DNA from: a virus | Virus record (IMG/VR): IMGVR_UViG_3300037493_003238 | Span: 1 to 21,219 of that record | Length of the DNA stretch: 21,219 nucleotides | Strand: one strand, 5' to 3' | Shown: in pieces, positions 1-8,270 of the stretch | Layout: the number at the start of each line of letters is the position of its first letter | Position numbering within the stretch: the first letter of the stretch is position 1 | Program-made: the position numbers and the translations under genes | The notes under the pieces: model-generated | Seen by the model: the letters and a program-made list of their open reading frames with translations, nothing else | Told to the model about the DNA's origin: nothing | Database searches by the model: none

Positions 1-1120
1 CTACAAAAGAATCTCCAACATTTAATGCTACTGAAGTAGCAATTATTTCTTTAAGTTGACCACAACAAGATTGCACAAACCAAAAATCAGGACATGGATG
101 ATCTTCTTTACATACTCCACAGTCTCCTATAATCTCTGTAACTACAGTAATTGATTCTTCAGATATAGGTGCTCCAGTTTCCTCAGCCACAGACCAACAT
201 AATTCATTATTATCTACAAATGTATCTCCTACATTTAATCCAGGTAATGAGCCTGTTACATACTCTTGACCAGGAACACAGCATGATGATATAGTAAGAT
301 TCAGTGGGCAAGGATTAACAGATTGACAAGCCGCGCAAGATGTATAGATATCTATAAAGTTTCTAGTAAAGTTTGTTACATCAGTTGATGATGATATTAC
401 TTCCCAGCAGTTACCCTCATCATCTACATGGAAACTACCTACTGTTAATCCAGCTATGTTGACCAATTCTGTAATGAGTGGCTCACAGCAGTTTCTAATA
501 ATAAAGTTAGATTCTGATGTAATTACTGCACATGGTCTGTCTATATCCATAGTGTGAGATACAGTAACAAAAGGTTCTGATGTTGCTGGTGTAGCGCACT
601 CTTCTGGACATTCAACATAAACATTATAGACCATGACAAGTTTTGTGTCATGTCTATCAAAATTAGAAGTTAATGTTGTATCAATTGAAAAACATGCTAC
701 TCCCTTACTATTAAACTCAAAAGTTGTTATTGGAACAAAGGTGAAACTTTGAAGGTTGTCATTACCAATTTCATTACAATTAAGGTAAAATACTCCAACT
801 ACAAGATTAACAATCCACCCCTGTTGTTGCCAAGCTTTTGCATTATTAAATGCTGCTGTTCCAGTTATAGTAATGACATCATCACTTACCAAATTAATTG
901 GAATAGGTATAAAAGCACCTTGATCTAAAAGTTGAGGCTCATTCTCATTTAATTTATATTCATGAGCTGACCATAACTGACCGCCTACACCTGTAGGTGT
1001 TCCTCCATAATAGAAAACGTCTGACATTAGTACATCAGGTGAAAAACCAAAAGAATGTGCTACTATCTTAGTATATTCTGGTTTACACTGGTTAGGGTTT
1101 ATGTATATCTGTGTGCTCAT
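1..1120 (-). CDS. Cysteine-repeat virion/tail protein, C-terminus beyond window
   Basis: The frame is open from an ATG at 1118-1120 down to base 1 (373 codons), so the 3' end lies outside the window. The first ~190 residues look beta-rich and non-repetitive. From about residue 197 a cysteine-rich module of ~70 residues repeats: a C..C or PC pair, then an adjacent CC pair (residues 211-212, 280-281, 352-353), then a GDTFVD-like strand and a CW dipeptide (C238-W239, C308-W309). The third copy is cut by the edge. The ATG overlaps the stop of the upstream gene by one base (TAATG), suggesting coupled translation. Position at the end of the fibre genes suggests a tail or adhesin component. I do not recognise the family. 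The paired cysteines could be disulfides or metal ligands. Confidence 0.85.
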   Translation of the reverse strand, partial: MSTQIYINPNQCKPEYTKIVAHSFGFSPDVLMSDVFYYGGTPTGVGGQLWSAHEYKLNENEPQLLDQGAFIPIPINLVSDDVITITGTAAFNNAKAWQQQGWIVNLVVGVFYLNCNEIGNDNLQSFTFVPITTFEFNSKGVACFSIDTTLTSNFDRHDTKLVMVYNVYVECPEECATPATSEPFVTVSHTMDIDRPCAVITSESNFIIRNCCEPLITELVNIAGLTVGSFHVDDEGNCWEVISSSTDVTNFTRNFIDIYTSCAACQSVNPCPLNLTISSCCVPGQEYVTGSLPGLNVGDTFVDNNELCWSVAEETGAPISEESITVVTEIIGDCGVCKEDHPCPDFWFVQSCCGQLKEIIATSVALNVGDSFV

Positions 1121-1683
1121 TAATAAGTCTTGCTTAATGTGAATATTTCTGAATAAATAGAATTCCCTGCATTATTAGTATTCCATTCAGCAGTTATAAC
1201 AAGTGTGTTTGACACAGTAGTATCAAAAGTTGTGTTGTTAACTATACTAAAATTTACTCCCTCAAAGTTAAGACCTGAATTCTTAGTATATGCAAACAAT
1301 CCTCCTGATGCTATAGAAGCTACAGTAGCTGCACCTATTTGTCTTACAGTAAAATCAACATCAAGTTTCCAATGCTTAGCAGTAGTAGCATTCATTGCCA
1401 TTATTCCTGTGTCAGCTAATAATATTCCTGAAGCCGTTTTAATTCTGATATGCAAAGTAGCTGTACCTACACAAGATAAATGGCCTATTAGTACTCCTTT
1501 AAGACTATCACCTACTTGAAATCCATTTGCAGGAATAGTAAGAGTTCCTAACCCACCATCTAATAAACTACCTTCAGCAGCCGTAGCTGTCACAGGAGTA
1601 CTTGAGTTAGTCTGCGTATACAGTCTGCTTAGATACCCATTAGGATTTAAAGAGTATCTATCAATATGGATGCTAGTACTCAT
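1120..1683 (-). CDS. Small fibre-type structural protein, jelly-roll-like
   Basis: This 187-residue protein is rich in Thr, Ser, Ala, Val and Gly with alternating hydrophobic strands, no signal peptide and no membrane helix. The central part (DSLKGVLIGHL, then a TATLHIRIKTASG strand) resembles the beta-sandwich or jelly-roll tip domains common in phage fibres and capsid decorations. It lies between two other small structural genes and shares one base with each neighbour (TAATG junctions at 1683 and 1120), so the three are probably translated from one mRNA. The exact role (receptor-binding tip, fibre subunit or decoration) is inferred from fold style and context only. Confidence 0.75.
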   Translation of the reverse strand: MSTSIHIDRYSLNPNGYLSRLYTQTNSSTPVTATAAEGSLLDGGLGTLTIPANGFQVGDSLKGVLIGHLSCVGTATLHIRIKTASGILLADTGIMAMNATTAKHWKLDVDFTVRQIGAATVASIASGGLFAYTKNSGLNFEGVNFSIVNNTTFDTTVSNTLVITAEWNTNNAGNSIYSEIFTLSKTY

Positions 1684-2066
1684 TAATAAAGATATGAAAT
1701 AAGGAACGTAGTACCTGTAGCATTATATGTTACAGACTGAACCAAATTATTAAATGTACCGCCATCAAAGTTAAGAGTTGTTCCTGCAGGAATTGATTTT
1801 CCATCAACTAATCCTGCTGCACTGCCTACATTAGCAATAGATACACTATATGCATAAGGAGTACTACCGCTATTTGTAACGGATAATACTGCGGGTATTC
1901 TTACTGCAGGTTGCATAAGCGCAAGAACAGCTGCAAGAGTTGTTTCAGTTGCCGCATTAACACTAGCCGCTGTAGAATTTACTTTAACTAATAGTTCCTG
2001 TTGACCAGTTACCATTGCCTCTGTATTACTAGGGCCGCCTGTTATGGCTACGTTTCTATTTGACAT
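1683..2066 (-). CDS. Small phage structural protein
   Basis: 127 residues. The N-terminal ~55 residues are polar and Ala/Thr-rich with a helical stretch (ASVNAATETTLAAVLALM). The C-terminal half is a Ser/Gly/Val-rich beta domain ending in FLISYLY. This helix-then-beta layout is typical of short trimeric fibre or tail accessory proteins, but I recognise no specific family. The stop overlaps the start of the next gene by one base. A 37-bp AT-rich gap separates it from the collagen-like fibre gene upstream, and the start codon has an A/T-rich leader without a Shine-Dalgarno sequence. Confidence 0.7.
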   Translation of the reverse strand: MSNRNVAITGGPSNTEAMVTGQQELLVKVNSTAASVNAATETTLAAVLALMQPAVRIPAVLSVTNSGSTPYAYSVSIANVGSAAGLVDGKSIPAGTTLNFDGGTFNNLVQSVTYNATGTTFLISYLY

Positions 2067-2103
2067 AATTTTTTATTTTATATTATTAATAAGCTGCAGA
2101 TTT

Positions 2104-3675
2104 TTAAACGGTTCCAGGGTACTCTGAAAGACGTACTCTATTGATATATCCTTCATCTGTATCATCAGCTAATTCAAGTGTAAATATGATCCAATAATCT
2201 GTATTATTTACAAGAGGAAAAGTTGTAAAATCTGCAGTGACTACTGCATCAGTTGCCGAAGCAGTAGATGGACTAAAAATTGTACCGCTTTCACTAACCC
2301 TAGTAAAATCTCTAAAATTTCTTGAATATAAATTATTTACTGCTGGTAAAGTTTCTCCTGTTGCAATTAAAGTTGCACCTAGTAAATCAGCATCAGTATT
2401 TATATATACTCTAGGTGTAATAATACCTCCTGCATATCTTCTTTTTACTCCCCAAGATAATTCAAAAGTCGAATCAGGACCAACTGATGGAAAAAAGAGA
2501 CCAAAAGTTATTGCTATAGTTTCGTCTGTAGTACCTGTAATTGGATCAGTATCTCCAGGTGCTGATATAATTACTTGAACTCCATCATTAGGAGGACCTG
2601 GAATTCCCTGTGGACCCTGTGGTCCCGTAGCTCCTTGTGCAGCAAGTAATGCCCAGTTTGCTGTATCTACTGAAGGGTCTGTAGGATCAGGTCCTACACC
2701 AGCTGGATTATAACAGAAATATGATGCGCCACTAAAAGACACAACATCATTTTCATTATAAACACTTGTATCCGACCAAATACTCTGCCAGCTTAATCCT
2801 GCTGGACCAACTGGTCCTGGAACACCTTGTGGTCCTGTCGAGCCTGTTGCGCCTGTAGCTCCTGTAGCACCTGTTGCTCCGTTAATACCTGGGACACCTT
2901 GAGATGCTAACAATGCCCAATTAAATGTGTCTACAGATGGGTCAGTTGTACCTGAAGTTGCGTTTACACAAAACCAAGAAGCTCCTCCAAAACTTACTGC
3001 GTCATCTAAATTATACGAATCTCCAGATACCCATACACCTTGCCAGTTTAACCCAGCAGGGCCTACAGGGCCAGATACTCCTTGAGGTCCAGTTGCTCCT
3101 GTTGGTCCTGTTGGTCCAAGTGGACCTTCTACTCCTGTAGGTCCTGTTAAACCAATTGGTCCAGCAATACCTGCAGGTCCTGGGTCACCTTGAATACCTT
3201 GTATACCTTGAATACCTTGAGGACCTACAGCTCCTTCAGAAGCTAATAGTGCCCAATTTGCAGTATCGGCAGCAGGATCAGTTGTACCTGATGTAGCATT
3301 AATACAAAAATATGAAGCACCGCTATAACCTACAGCATCGTCAGCTACATAAGAGGTTCCTGAAACCCAAGCTCCTTGCCACTCTAATCCTGCGGGACCT
3401 ACTGCACCTGCTGCTCCTTGTATTCCTTCAACTCCTGGCACTCCTGGCGAACCTGCTGTTCCTGTAGGACCTTGGTTACCTTGAGGACCTGCTATACCTT
3501 GAGCTCCTTGTGGGCCTTGAGGACCTGTAGGACCAGTAGGTCCCATATTAATATTATCTCCTTCTATGGACTTTATAATTCCTAAATCATTCTTATAAGA
3601 TAATTTTAAGGAATCTCTATCCCAAAAGATCTCTTGATTATTAGCTACTCTAGGATTTTTTATTTCGTAATTCAT
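2104..3675 (-). CDS. Collagen-like fibre with three carbohydrate-binding-like modules
   Basis: 523 residues in an alternating layout: N-terminal anchor (1-44); Gly-X-Y repeats at 45-96, 148-208, 260-293 and 348-362; three similar 51-54 residue modules at 97-147, 209-259 and 294-347; and a unique C-terminal domain (363-523). Each module has two N-terminal Trp, a Y....DDAV or Y....NDVV segment, GASYFC or GASWFC, a TDP turn and a final NWALLA. This spacing resembles the CBM5/12 chitin-binding family. Collagen-like repeats form trimeric rods in phage fibres, so the protein is probably a trimeric fibre carrying stacked sugar-binding modules for host attachment. The C-terminal domain would be the tip. 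Sugar binding is inferred from motif spacing. Confidence 0.85.
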   Translation of the reverse strand: MNYEIKNPRVANNQEIFWDRDSLKLSYKNDLGIIKSIEGDNINMGPTGPTGPQGPQGAQGIAGPQGNQGPTGTAGSPGVPGVEGIQGAAGAVGPAGLEWQGAWVSGTSYVADDAVGYSGASYFCINATSGTTDPAADTANWALLASEGAVGPQGIQGIQGIQGDPGPAGIAGPIGLTGPTGVEGPLGPTGPTGATGPQGVSGPVGPAGLNWQGVWVSGDSYNLDDAVSFGGASWFCVNATSGTTDPSVDTFNWALLASQGVPGINGATGATGATGATGSTGPQGVPGPVGPAGLSWQSIWSDTSVYNENDVVSFSGASYFCYNPAGVGPDPTDPSVDTANWALLAAQGATGPQGPQGIPGPPNDGVQVIISAPGDTDPITGTTDETIAITFGLFFPSVGPDSTFELSWGVKRRYAGGIITPRVYINTDADLLGATLIATGETLPAVNNLYSRNFRDFTRVSESGTIFSPSTASATDAVVTADFTTFPLVNNTDYWIIFTLELADDTDEGYINRVRLSEYPGTV

Positions 3676-3677
3676 GA

Positions 3678-4619
3678 TTAAGAATTTAGTAATTTTTTGA
3701 TTTGACTGTATGTAAGATTATTATAATCTGTAGTATTGTAAGCAATGTCTCTAGTATCGTAGCAGTTTAAAATCTCTAAAGCTCTGCGTTGGTTTTTAAG
3801 ATTATCTAAATCGTCACAGCATGTAAAATCGCCGTATTGTATTTTATTTAAATAACTTAAGACTTGCTTTGAAAACTCACATTGCTTTTCCCAAACTAGT
3901 TTATCAAAGCATGCTTGATTATCTTCATTAGTAGTAGTATAGTTTTCGGGTTGAAAACAAATATGTCCGCCGTTATCAAGACTTGGCCATATTAATAAAC
4001 CTTCGCTATCTTGAAGCATAATTCCTAAAGGCTCTGCTCCTGGAGTATATGTTGAAAATATTTGATTATTGAATATATATAAAATAGAAGCAATAAAATA
4101 TTGCCCTGTTCCTGATACAGTAAGTCCCGAATTATTTTGAAAATAACTGACAGGTTGTCCTACATAAAGATTTGTTAAATCCATATCTAGATATAACAAA
4201 TAATAAGTATATGGAGTTAAATAAAGAGGAGGCGGACTAGTAACAGATTCCCAAGTTGTACACACGGGCGCTGGCGTACATGCGTAAGTAGTCATGAAAG
4301 AAAGTATGCCGTCTTCTAAAACAGATACAACTACCCATTCTGTTCCGCCATATTCTTCTGAATTTCCTGGGCAATCTAAATCTTCAGAGTTAGGTAAATA
4401 TGCTATAACAACGTCATCTTCATCTACAATTACCCATTGAGAGTCTTGGTATTGCCAAGTAAATACGCCGTAATATGCATCAGTATATGTATAAGAACTA
4501 TGGCCATTAATATCAGGTCCTTGAGTAGGAACTGCAGGACCTACACGAATTATAGTACCGCCAGTAGCTTCTGTAGCAGCTAATGTGTAAATAAATGATA
4601 TGTCGCAGTTACATGCCAT
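3678..4619 (-). CDS. Tail/fibre-region protein with Cys-rich start and helical C-terminus
   Basis: 313 residues opening with MACNCD. The first ~220 residues are rich in Tyr, Trp, Thr and Gly and look like beta-sheet adhesin sequence. The last ~90 residues are helical with spaced cysteines (CFDKLVW, CEFSKQVLSYL, FTCCDDLDNL, EILNCYDT). That tail resembles the C-terminus of the 277-residue protein at 5240-6073, which suggests a shared attachment or assembly domain. It starts at the last base of the preceding gene's stop (TAATG) and lies 2 bp before the collagen-like fibre gene. The likely role is a tail or baseplate adhesin component. I recognise no specific family. Confidence 0.75.
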   Translation of the reverse strand: MACNCDISFIYTLAATEATGGTIIRVGPAVPTQGPDINGHSSYTYTDAYYGVFTWQYQDSQWVIVDEDDVVIAYLPNSEDLDCPGNSEEYGGTEWVVVSVLEDGILSFMTTYACTPAPVCTTWESVTSPPPLYLTPYTYYLLYLDMDLTNLYVGQPVSYFQNNSGLTVSGTGQYFIASILYIFNNQIFSTYTPGAEPLGIMLQDSEGLLIWPSLDNGGHICFQPENYTTTNEDNQACFDKLVWEKQCEFSKQVLSYLNKIQYGDFTCCDDLDNLKNQRRALEILNCYDTRDIAYNTTDYNNLTYSQIKKLLNS

Positions 4620-5233
4620 TATCCTAGTTTAACAACTTTAAAAATACCGCCTTGTAAATAAGCATCTGATGGTTTTGTAGAAGTACTGTAAATATCTATG
4701 ATATCTCCTGCGTCTAAACTTACATGTACCATAGTAGTTAAATTAAATGCTAATGGTAAAAACTCAACAGTTGCTGCAGTAACTCCTTTAATACAATTAC
4801 TATCTATTTGAATGCCGTTTAAATAAATATCTGCAAAAACACTATGATAATTAACTTCGTCAAATGTCATGACAATACTAGACATAAAAGTAATTTCATA
4901 ATCAGCAGTGGGTGTTAATGCGGGCACTGTGTAACTAAAAGGACTTAAGCCCGTATATACAGGACTTTCTCCTGATGTATTAGCTCCGATTTCATCAGTA
5001 ATATATTCTACTACTCCCCAATCACCGTTTACTCCATTTGTTCCATTAGTTCCATTAGTTCCTGCAGGTCCAGTAGGTCCTGGAGGGCCTGTAAGATTAG
5101 GGCTTACGTAAATGGTTCCATCAGTAAATAAATAAGTAAAAGTTCCATTACCATTAGAAGTAATTGAAACAATACCACGGCCATCAGTGCCACTTAAAAG
5201 AGTTATCTCTTTGCAATCTTTACATCCACACAT
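4619..5233 (-). CDS. Short collagen-like fibre protein with C-terminal beta domain
   Basis: 204 residues. The N-terminus has a Cys-x-Cys-x-x-Cys cluster (MCGCKDCKEITLL) followed by a small beta segment with GTFTYLFTDGT. A short collagen-like stretch (about residues 48-70: GPPGPTGPAG, then GTNGTNG repeats) leads to a ~130-residue beta-rich C-terminal domain, which may be a trimeric TNF/C1q-type jelly roll. This layout (capsid or tail anchor, triple-helix rod, globular head) is typical of phage fibres. The stop overlaps the next start (TAATG). The cysteine cluster at the N-terminus is shared in style with neighbouring genes and may form the docking site. Confidence 0.75.
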   Translation of the reverse strand: MCGCKDCKEITLLSGTDGRGIVSITSNGNGTFTYLFTDGTIYVSPNLTGPPGPTGPAGTNGTNGTNGVNGDWGVVEYITDEIGANTSGESPVYTGLSPFSYTVPALTPTADYEITFMSSIVMTFDEVNYHSVFADIYLNGIQIDSNCIKGVTAATVEFLPLAFNLTTMVHVSLDAGDIIDIYSTSTKPSDAYLQGGIFKVVKLG

Positions 5234-5239
5234 TTTCTT

Positions 5240-6073
5240 TTATTTACAGTTACCTCCGCAGCCGCAACCACAGTTAGATAAAGTTTGACAATATTTAGTA
5301 GCAGCAGTTAAAATATTATCTGCTGTATCAAAATCTCCACATGCAAATGCAGACTGAATTCCGTAGATAAACATTTCCATTTGATCTACTTGTTCTTTAA
5401 GTTCTTGGACTTTAATTCTGTCACAAGCGTCAATTAGTCTTGTAACTAAAACATCTTTACAATTGCAAAGGTTACATAAGAATAATTGATGAATTTCTTC
5501 GTTCATATAGATATCGCTGTTGCCATATACTTTATAAACTATTTGGTAAATACCGTCAGGATTATTCCAAGTTTCTTCTAATAATGCTGTGAATGTTAAA
5601 GGAGTTGGATATCCAGGTTTACCTAAATAAACATTAGTAGTAGAGTTTTTTAAAATAAACTGAGCTGCTAAACTAACGCCTGTAAAAGTACGGGAGCTTA
5701 ATGCTTGAGATACACTTACTGTGTAAGTGCCGCCGTTGTTACTTCCTGTTCCTGTAAGAAATGCTGTGATGACAGTATTTGGCGCAATGCCTAATCCTGT
5801 TAAAATTTGTCCTATGACAAATACGCCTGAAAGGTGTGTTACGTCTGTAAAAACTGTTCCTACTATAGTGCCAATGCCAGAAGCATTAGTAGCTGTATTA
5901 TAACCAAAAGGAAAAGCTTCTACTGAAGCATATGTTATTGCACTTGCACTTAAGTTAGGACTTCCCCATCCCCCAGGATTAGCAAACAAATCATATGGAT
6001 TAGTTTCTTCTATGAGAGTAACTTTGTTACACTTATTATTTAAGGTCAAAGATATTTTAGGGACTAATGCCAT
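5240..6073 (-). CDS. Tail-region structural protein with cysteine-rich C-terminus
   Basis: 277 residues. The first ~200 are Thr/Gly/Val-rich beta sequence including a GTGSNNGGTYTVS segment typical of phage structural beta domains. The last ~75 begin at CNLCNC, continue with amphipathic helices (LKEQVDQMEMFIYGIQSAF) and end in NCGCGCGGNCK. The helical cysteine-bearing tail resembles the end of the 313-residue protein two genes downstream. The ATG at 6071-6073 is the first gene after a strong terminator, so it may have its own promoter in the 6074-6097 gap, though I see no convincing promoter boxes there. Function is inferred from neighbourhood only. Confidence 0.7.
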   Translation of the reverse strand: MALVPKISLTLNNKCNKVTLIEETNPYDLFANPGGWGSPNLSASAITYASVEAFPFGYNTATNASGIGTIVGTVFTDVTHLSGVFVIGQILTGLGIAPNTVITAFLTGTGSNNGGTYTVSVSQALSSRTFTGVSLAAQFILKNSTTNVYLGKPGYPTPLTFTALLEETWNNPDGIYQIVYKVYGNSDIYMNEEIHQLFLCNLCNCKDVLVTRLIDACDRIKVQELKEQVDQMEMFIYGIQSAFACGDFDTADNILTAATKYCQTLSNCGCGCGGNCK

Positions 6074-6097
6074 TTGAGGAGAGTTTTAACAAAAGTA

Positions 6098-6149
6098 ATA
6101 AAAAAATATAGTAGCCTACCGCTAGACAGCAAATTTCGCGGCAGGCTAC
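6098..6149 (-). terminator. Rho-independent terminator after the beta-rich structural gene
   Basis: The arms 6111-6122 and 6138-6149 pair (GTAGCCT with AGGCTAC, and CCGC with GCGG, with one A-C mismatch) around a 15-nt loop. On the minus strand the stem is followed by TATATTTTTTT. It lies directly after the stop of the gene at 6164-7462 and separates it from the fibre genes. Confidence 0.85.
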
Positions 6150-6163
6150 TGAGGGTTGGAGAA

Positions 6164-7462
6164 TTACACCATATTAAAGTCTGCAGCAATCAATCCTAAT
6201 GCTTGAACAAATGTTTCACCATTGTTAGCAGTAGCAGTGTCTAGCAAACCAAGTGGGCTTGTACTATCTAGGTTTAAGTAAACAATAACGTTTCCTTTTC
6301 CACCATCCATAGATACAAGACCTGAGATACTTTCTTCCCAATAAATATTCAATGCAGAGTAACGAGAACTTAATTCTGTGTTAGAACCAATACCAGGAAT
6401 TTTAACAAACTGGTCACGAGCAACAGAAGGAGTAGCCAATTGTTGGTTTTCACCTTCAAAGCCGTAAGACATGTACTCATCCATTGCAACTTGTTGCCAC
6501 ATTCCGTTACCGTTGTAAGCTCCTACAAGGTGCGTTACAAGTGTACCAGTATTAGAGAAAGTTGCAGTAAAACGGTTTGCATAATAATCACGGAATTGAT
6601 TTACATCAAATGGAGCAGCAATACCTGTAACTGTGATACCGAAATCAGCAGTAGAAGCTATTAATGCAGTAACACGACGTGTTGCAGCTACAAGGTAAGT
6701 CGCAGTTGCTCCTGTAAATGGAGAATCTAAAACTACAGAAAGACCTGTTAAACTTGTTACTTTGTAAACAGCGCTAGTAACACCTGTACCCTCAAGGCGA
6801 ATATAATCACCTACTGCTACGTTACCTGGCAATGCATCTACAGTTACTGTACGAGAACCATTTACTGCTGCAAAAGTAGTAGTAATTGTAGGTTGTACAC
6901 CTGCAGAATTAACTAATGCTTCAAATTTCAAGTAGTAATTAGCTGGCTCATCTTTGAAGTTTTGCCATCCGTTTCTAACTAACATAGAAGCTAATTCTGC
7001 TTGAGTACCTGTTGCATCAGTGCGAACTGGTCCAGCAAATAAACTCATTGGTTGAGAACGGTTAGCTGCATCATTATCACGCTTGCGAATTTTAATGAAG
7101 AAGTTTGTGTTGTTTGCTACAGGAAGAGCTCCTGTTGTTCCGTTAAAACCAATTGCAGTTACTTGTTGTACTTCATCTTTGTGACGAGCACTAGTAAACT
7201 TAACTTTACCTTTAGTCAATCGTGGAGATTTCATTAAAGATTTAGTAGTTCCGCGTCCTTGTGCTACAAAGAAGCCTTCACCGTCAGCAAGTGCGTTATA
7301 TTCAGTAACACTCATACGACGCATTCCTGCATCTACAAGAACAATTGCTCCAGTAGGTAAATTAGTAGGAGTAATTACAGTACCAACTGCTGGTAAAGTA
7401 GAACTTGCTACTGTTTCGTCATTCAGTAAAACGCTGAATACGTTGTTTGCTTTTCTTAACAT
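6164..7462 (-). CDS. Beta-rich virion structural protein (tail or head surface)
   Basis: 432 residues with little helix. Strands alternate with Gly/Asn/Thr-rich turns, including a SFTGATATYLV-type segment and a middle part (GSRTVTVDALPG, VGDYIRLEGTG) that reads like an immunoglobulin-type or other beta-sandwich insertion. It follows the head-tail adaptor gene by 31 bp and ends at a strong terminator, so it is probably a high-copy protein. Candidates are a tail-tube or tail-sheath-like subunit, or a head surface protein. No catalytic motif is visible. The ATG at 7460-7462 is preceded by A-rich sequence (ACAAACAGAA) without a Shine-Dalgarno. Confidence 0.7.
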   Translation of the reverse strand: MLRKANNVFSVLLNDETVASSTLPAVGTVITPTNLPTGAIVLVDAGMRRMSVTEYNALADGEGFFVAQGRGTTKSLMKSPRLTKGKVKFTSARHKDEVQQVTAIGFNGTTGALPVANNTNFFIKIRKRDNDAANRSQPMSLFAGPVRTDATGTQAELASMLVRNGWQNFKDEPANYYLKFEALVNSAGVQPTITTTFAAVNGSRTVTVDALPGNVAVGDYIRLEGTGVTSAVYKVTSLTGLSVVLDSPFTGATATYLVAATRRVTALIASTADFGITVTGIAAPFDVNQFRDYYANRFTATFSNTGTLVTHLVGAYNGNGMWQQVAMDEYMSYGFEGENQQLATPSVARDQFVKIPGIGSNTELSSRYSALNIYWEESISGLVSMDGGKGNVIVYLNLDSTSPLGLLDTATANNGETFVQALGLIAADFNMV

Positions 7463-7493
7463 TTCTGTTTGTTTTTATAATTAATAATTTATT

Positions 7494-8264
7494 TTATTCG
7501 AGGTCCTTAAAGCCCTCTATTATTTGCATTTTTTGGTCTTTAGTTCGTTGCATCATTAAATCTGTTGCAATGTCTATTATTACTCTGTGTGTAGATTCTT
7601 GTAATTCACAATTGCTTTGGTTAGCAGGAGTGTTTCTATCTACTACGATGTCTATTGGATTTTTTACATATCGTATATGATAAGTAAGAATGCCAAAGGT
7701 GCCATCGGTGAATAATTCATGACGTTTAGCTGTTGCAGGAAGAGACGGGTTAATACCTGTCGTAGTCCTAGAAAAGTTAGAGCGCCATATTCTACAAGTA
7801 CCATAAGACTTATAGAAAGGTCTTTTGTATTTACTCCAATTAAATCTTTGCATCTCGTTATGAGCTACAGTGATTATATAAGCGTAAATTGGCTCTTCGC
7901 CATTTGTGCCACATACTGTTTTATCTATGACACATTCTTCATAGATAGTGTACATGTGGTCACTCGGTAAATCAAAGAACTTCCCAGTTACATTGGAGTT
8001 AACTATAACTCCAGCTTGTGAAGCTGAGGGAGTTAAGGATGGAGCATCTTCAACTAATGCTCCAAATCCTTGGTCCCTAATTTCTGTTTCTTCGAATCCT
8101 TTCCCCTCACGGTTGTTATTCTCATCGAAGAATTTTTTGACATAAAACATTTGAGCTTCTGATAGAGCTGAGGACAATTCAAAGTCTTCATACCCAGGCG
8201 AACCATAACTAGCCGATCTGTCTAGTTTTAATTCGAGTTCATTAGCCATTTCGTTTGCAGTCAT
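7494..8264 (-). CDS. Head-tail adaptor (connector) protein
   Basis: 256 residues. Near the C-terminus a strand motif (YHIRYVKNPIDIV) is followed by CELQESTHRVIIDIATDLM, the ending I associate with adaptor proteins of Bacteroidota phages that dock under the portal. The N-terminal half contains a predicted helix (EFELKLDRS-type region) and a FFDLPSDHMYTIYEECV segment. In the virion such proteins form the ring between the portal and the tail. Its place after the capsid genes and before a tail-type gene fits. It starts 6 bp after the preceding stop. Family recognition is by motif memory and not by search. Confidence 0.65.
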   Translation of the reverse strand: MTANEMANELELKLDRSASYGSPGYEDFELSSALSEAQMFYVKKFFDENNNREGKGFEETEIRDQGFGALVEDAPSLTPSASQAGVIVNSNVTGKFFDLPSDHMYTIYEECVIDKTVCGTNGEEPIYAYIITVAHNEMQRFNWSKYKRPFYKSYGTCRIWRSNFSRTTTGINPSLPATAKRHELFTDGTFGILTYHIRYVKNPIDIVVDRNTPANQSNCELQESTHRVIIDIATDLMMQRTKDQKMQIIEGFKDLE

Positions 8265-8270
8265 CTTTTA

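Noticed and set aside
2925-3140. 71-codon plus-strand ORF inside the collagen-like gene, and other plus-strand ORFs inside 1205-18491
   Set aside because: These are antisense shadows of long minus-strand genes and lack independent support such as leaders, spacing or sensible composition.
2560-3560. DNA tandem-repeat or CRISPR-like array in the fibre gene
   Set aside because: The repeats follow codon triplets (Gly-X-Y) and three protein modules of one frame; there are no identical repeat-spacer units.
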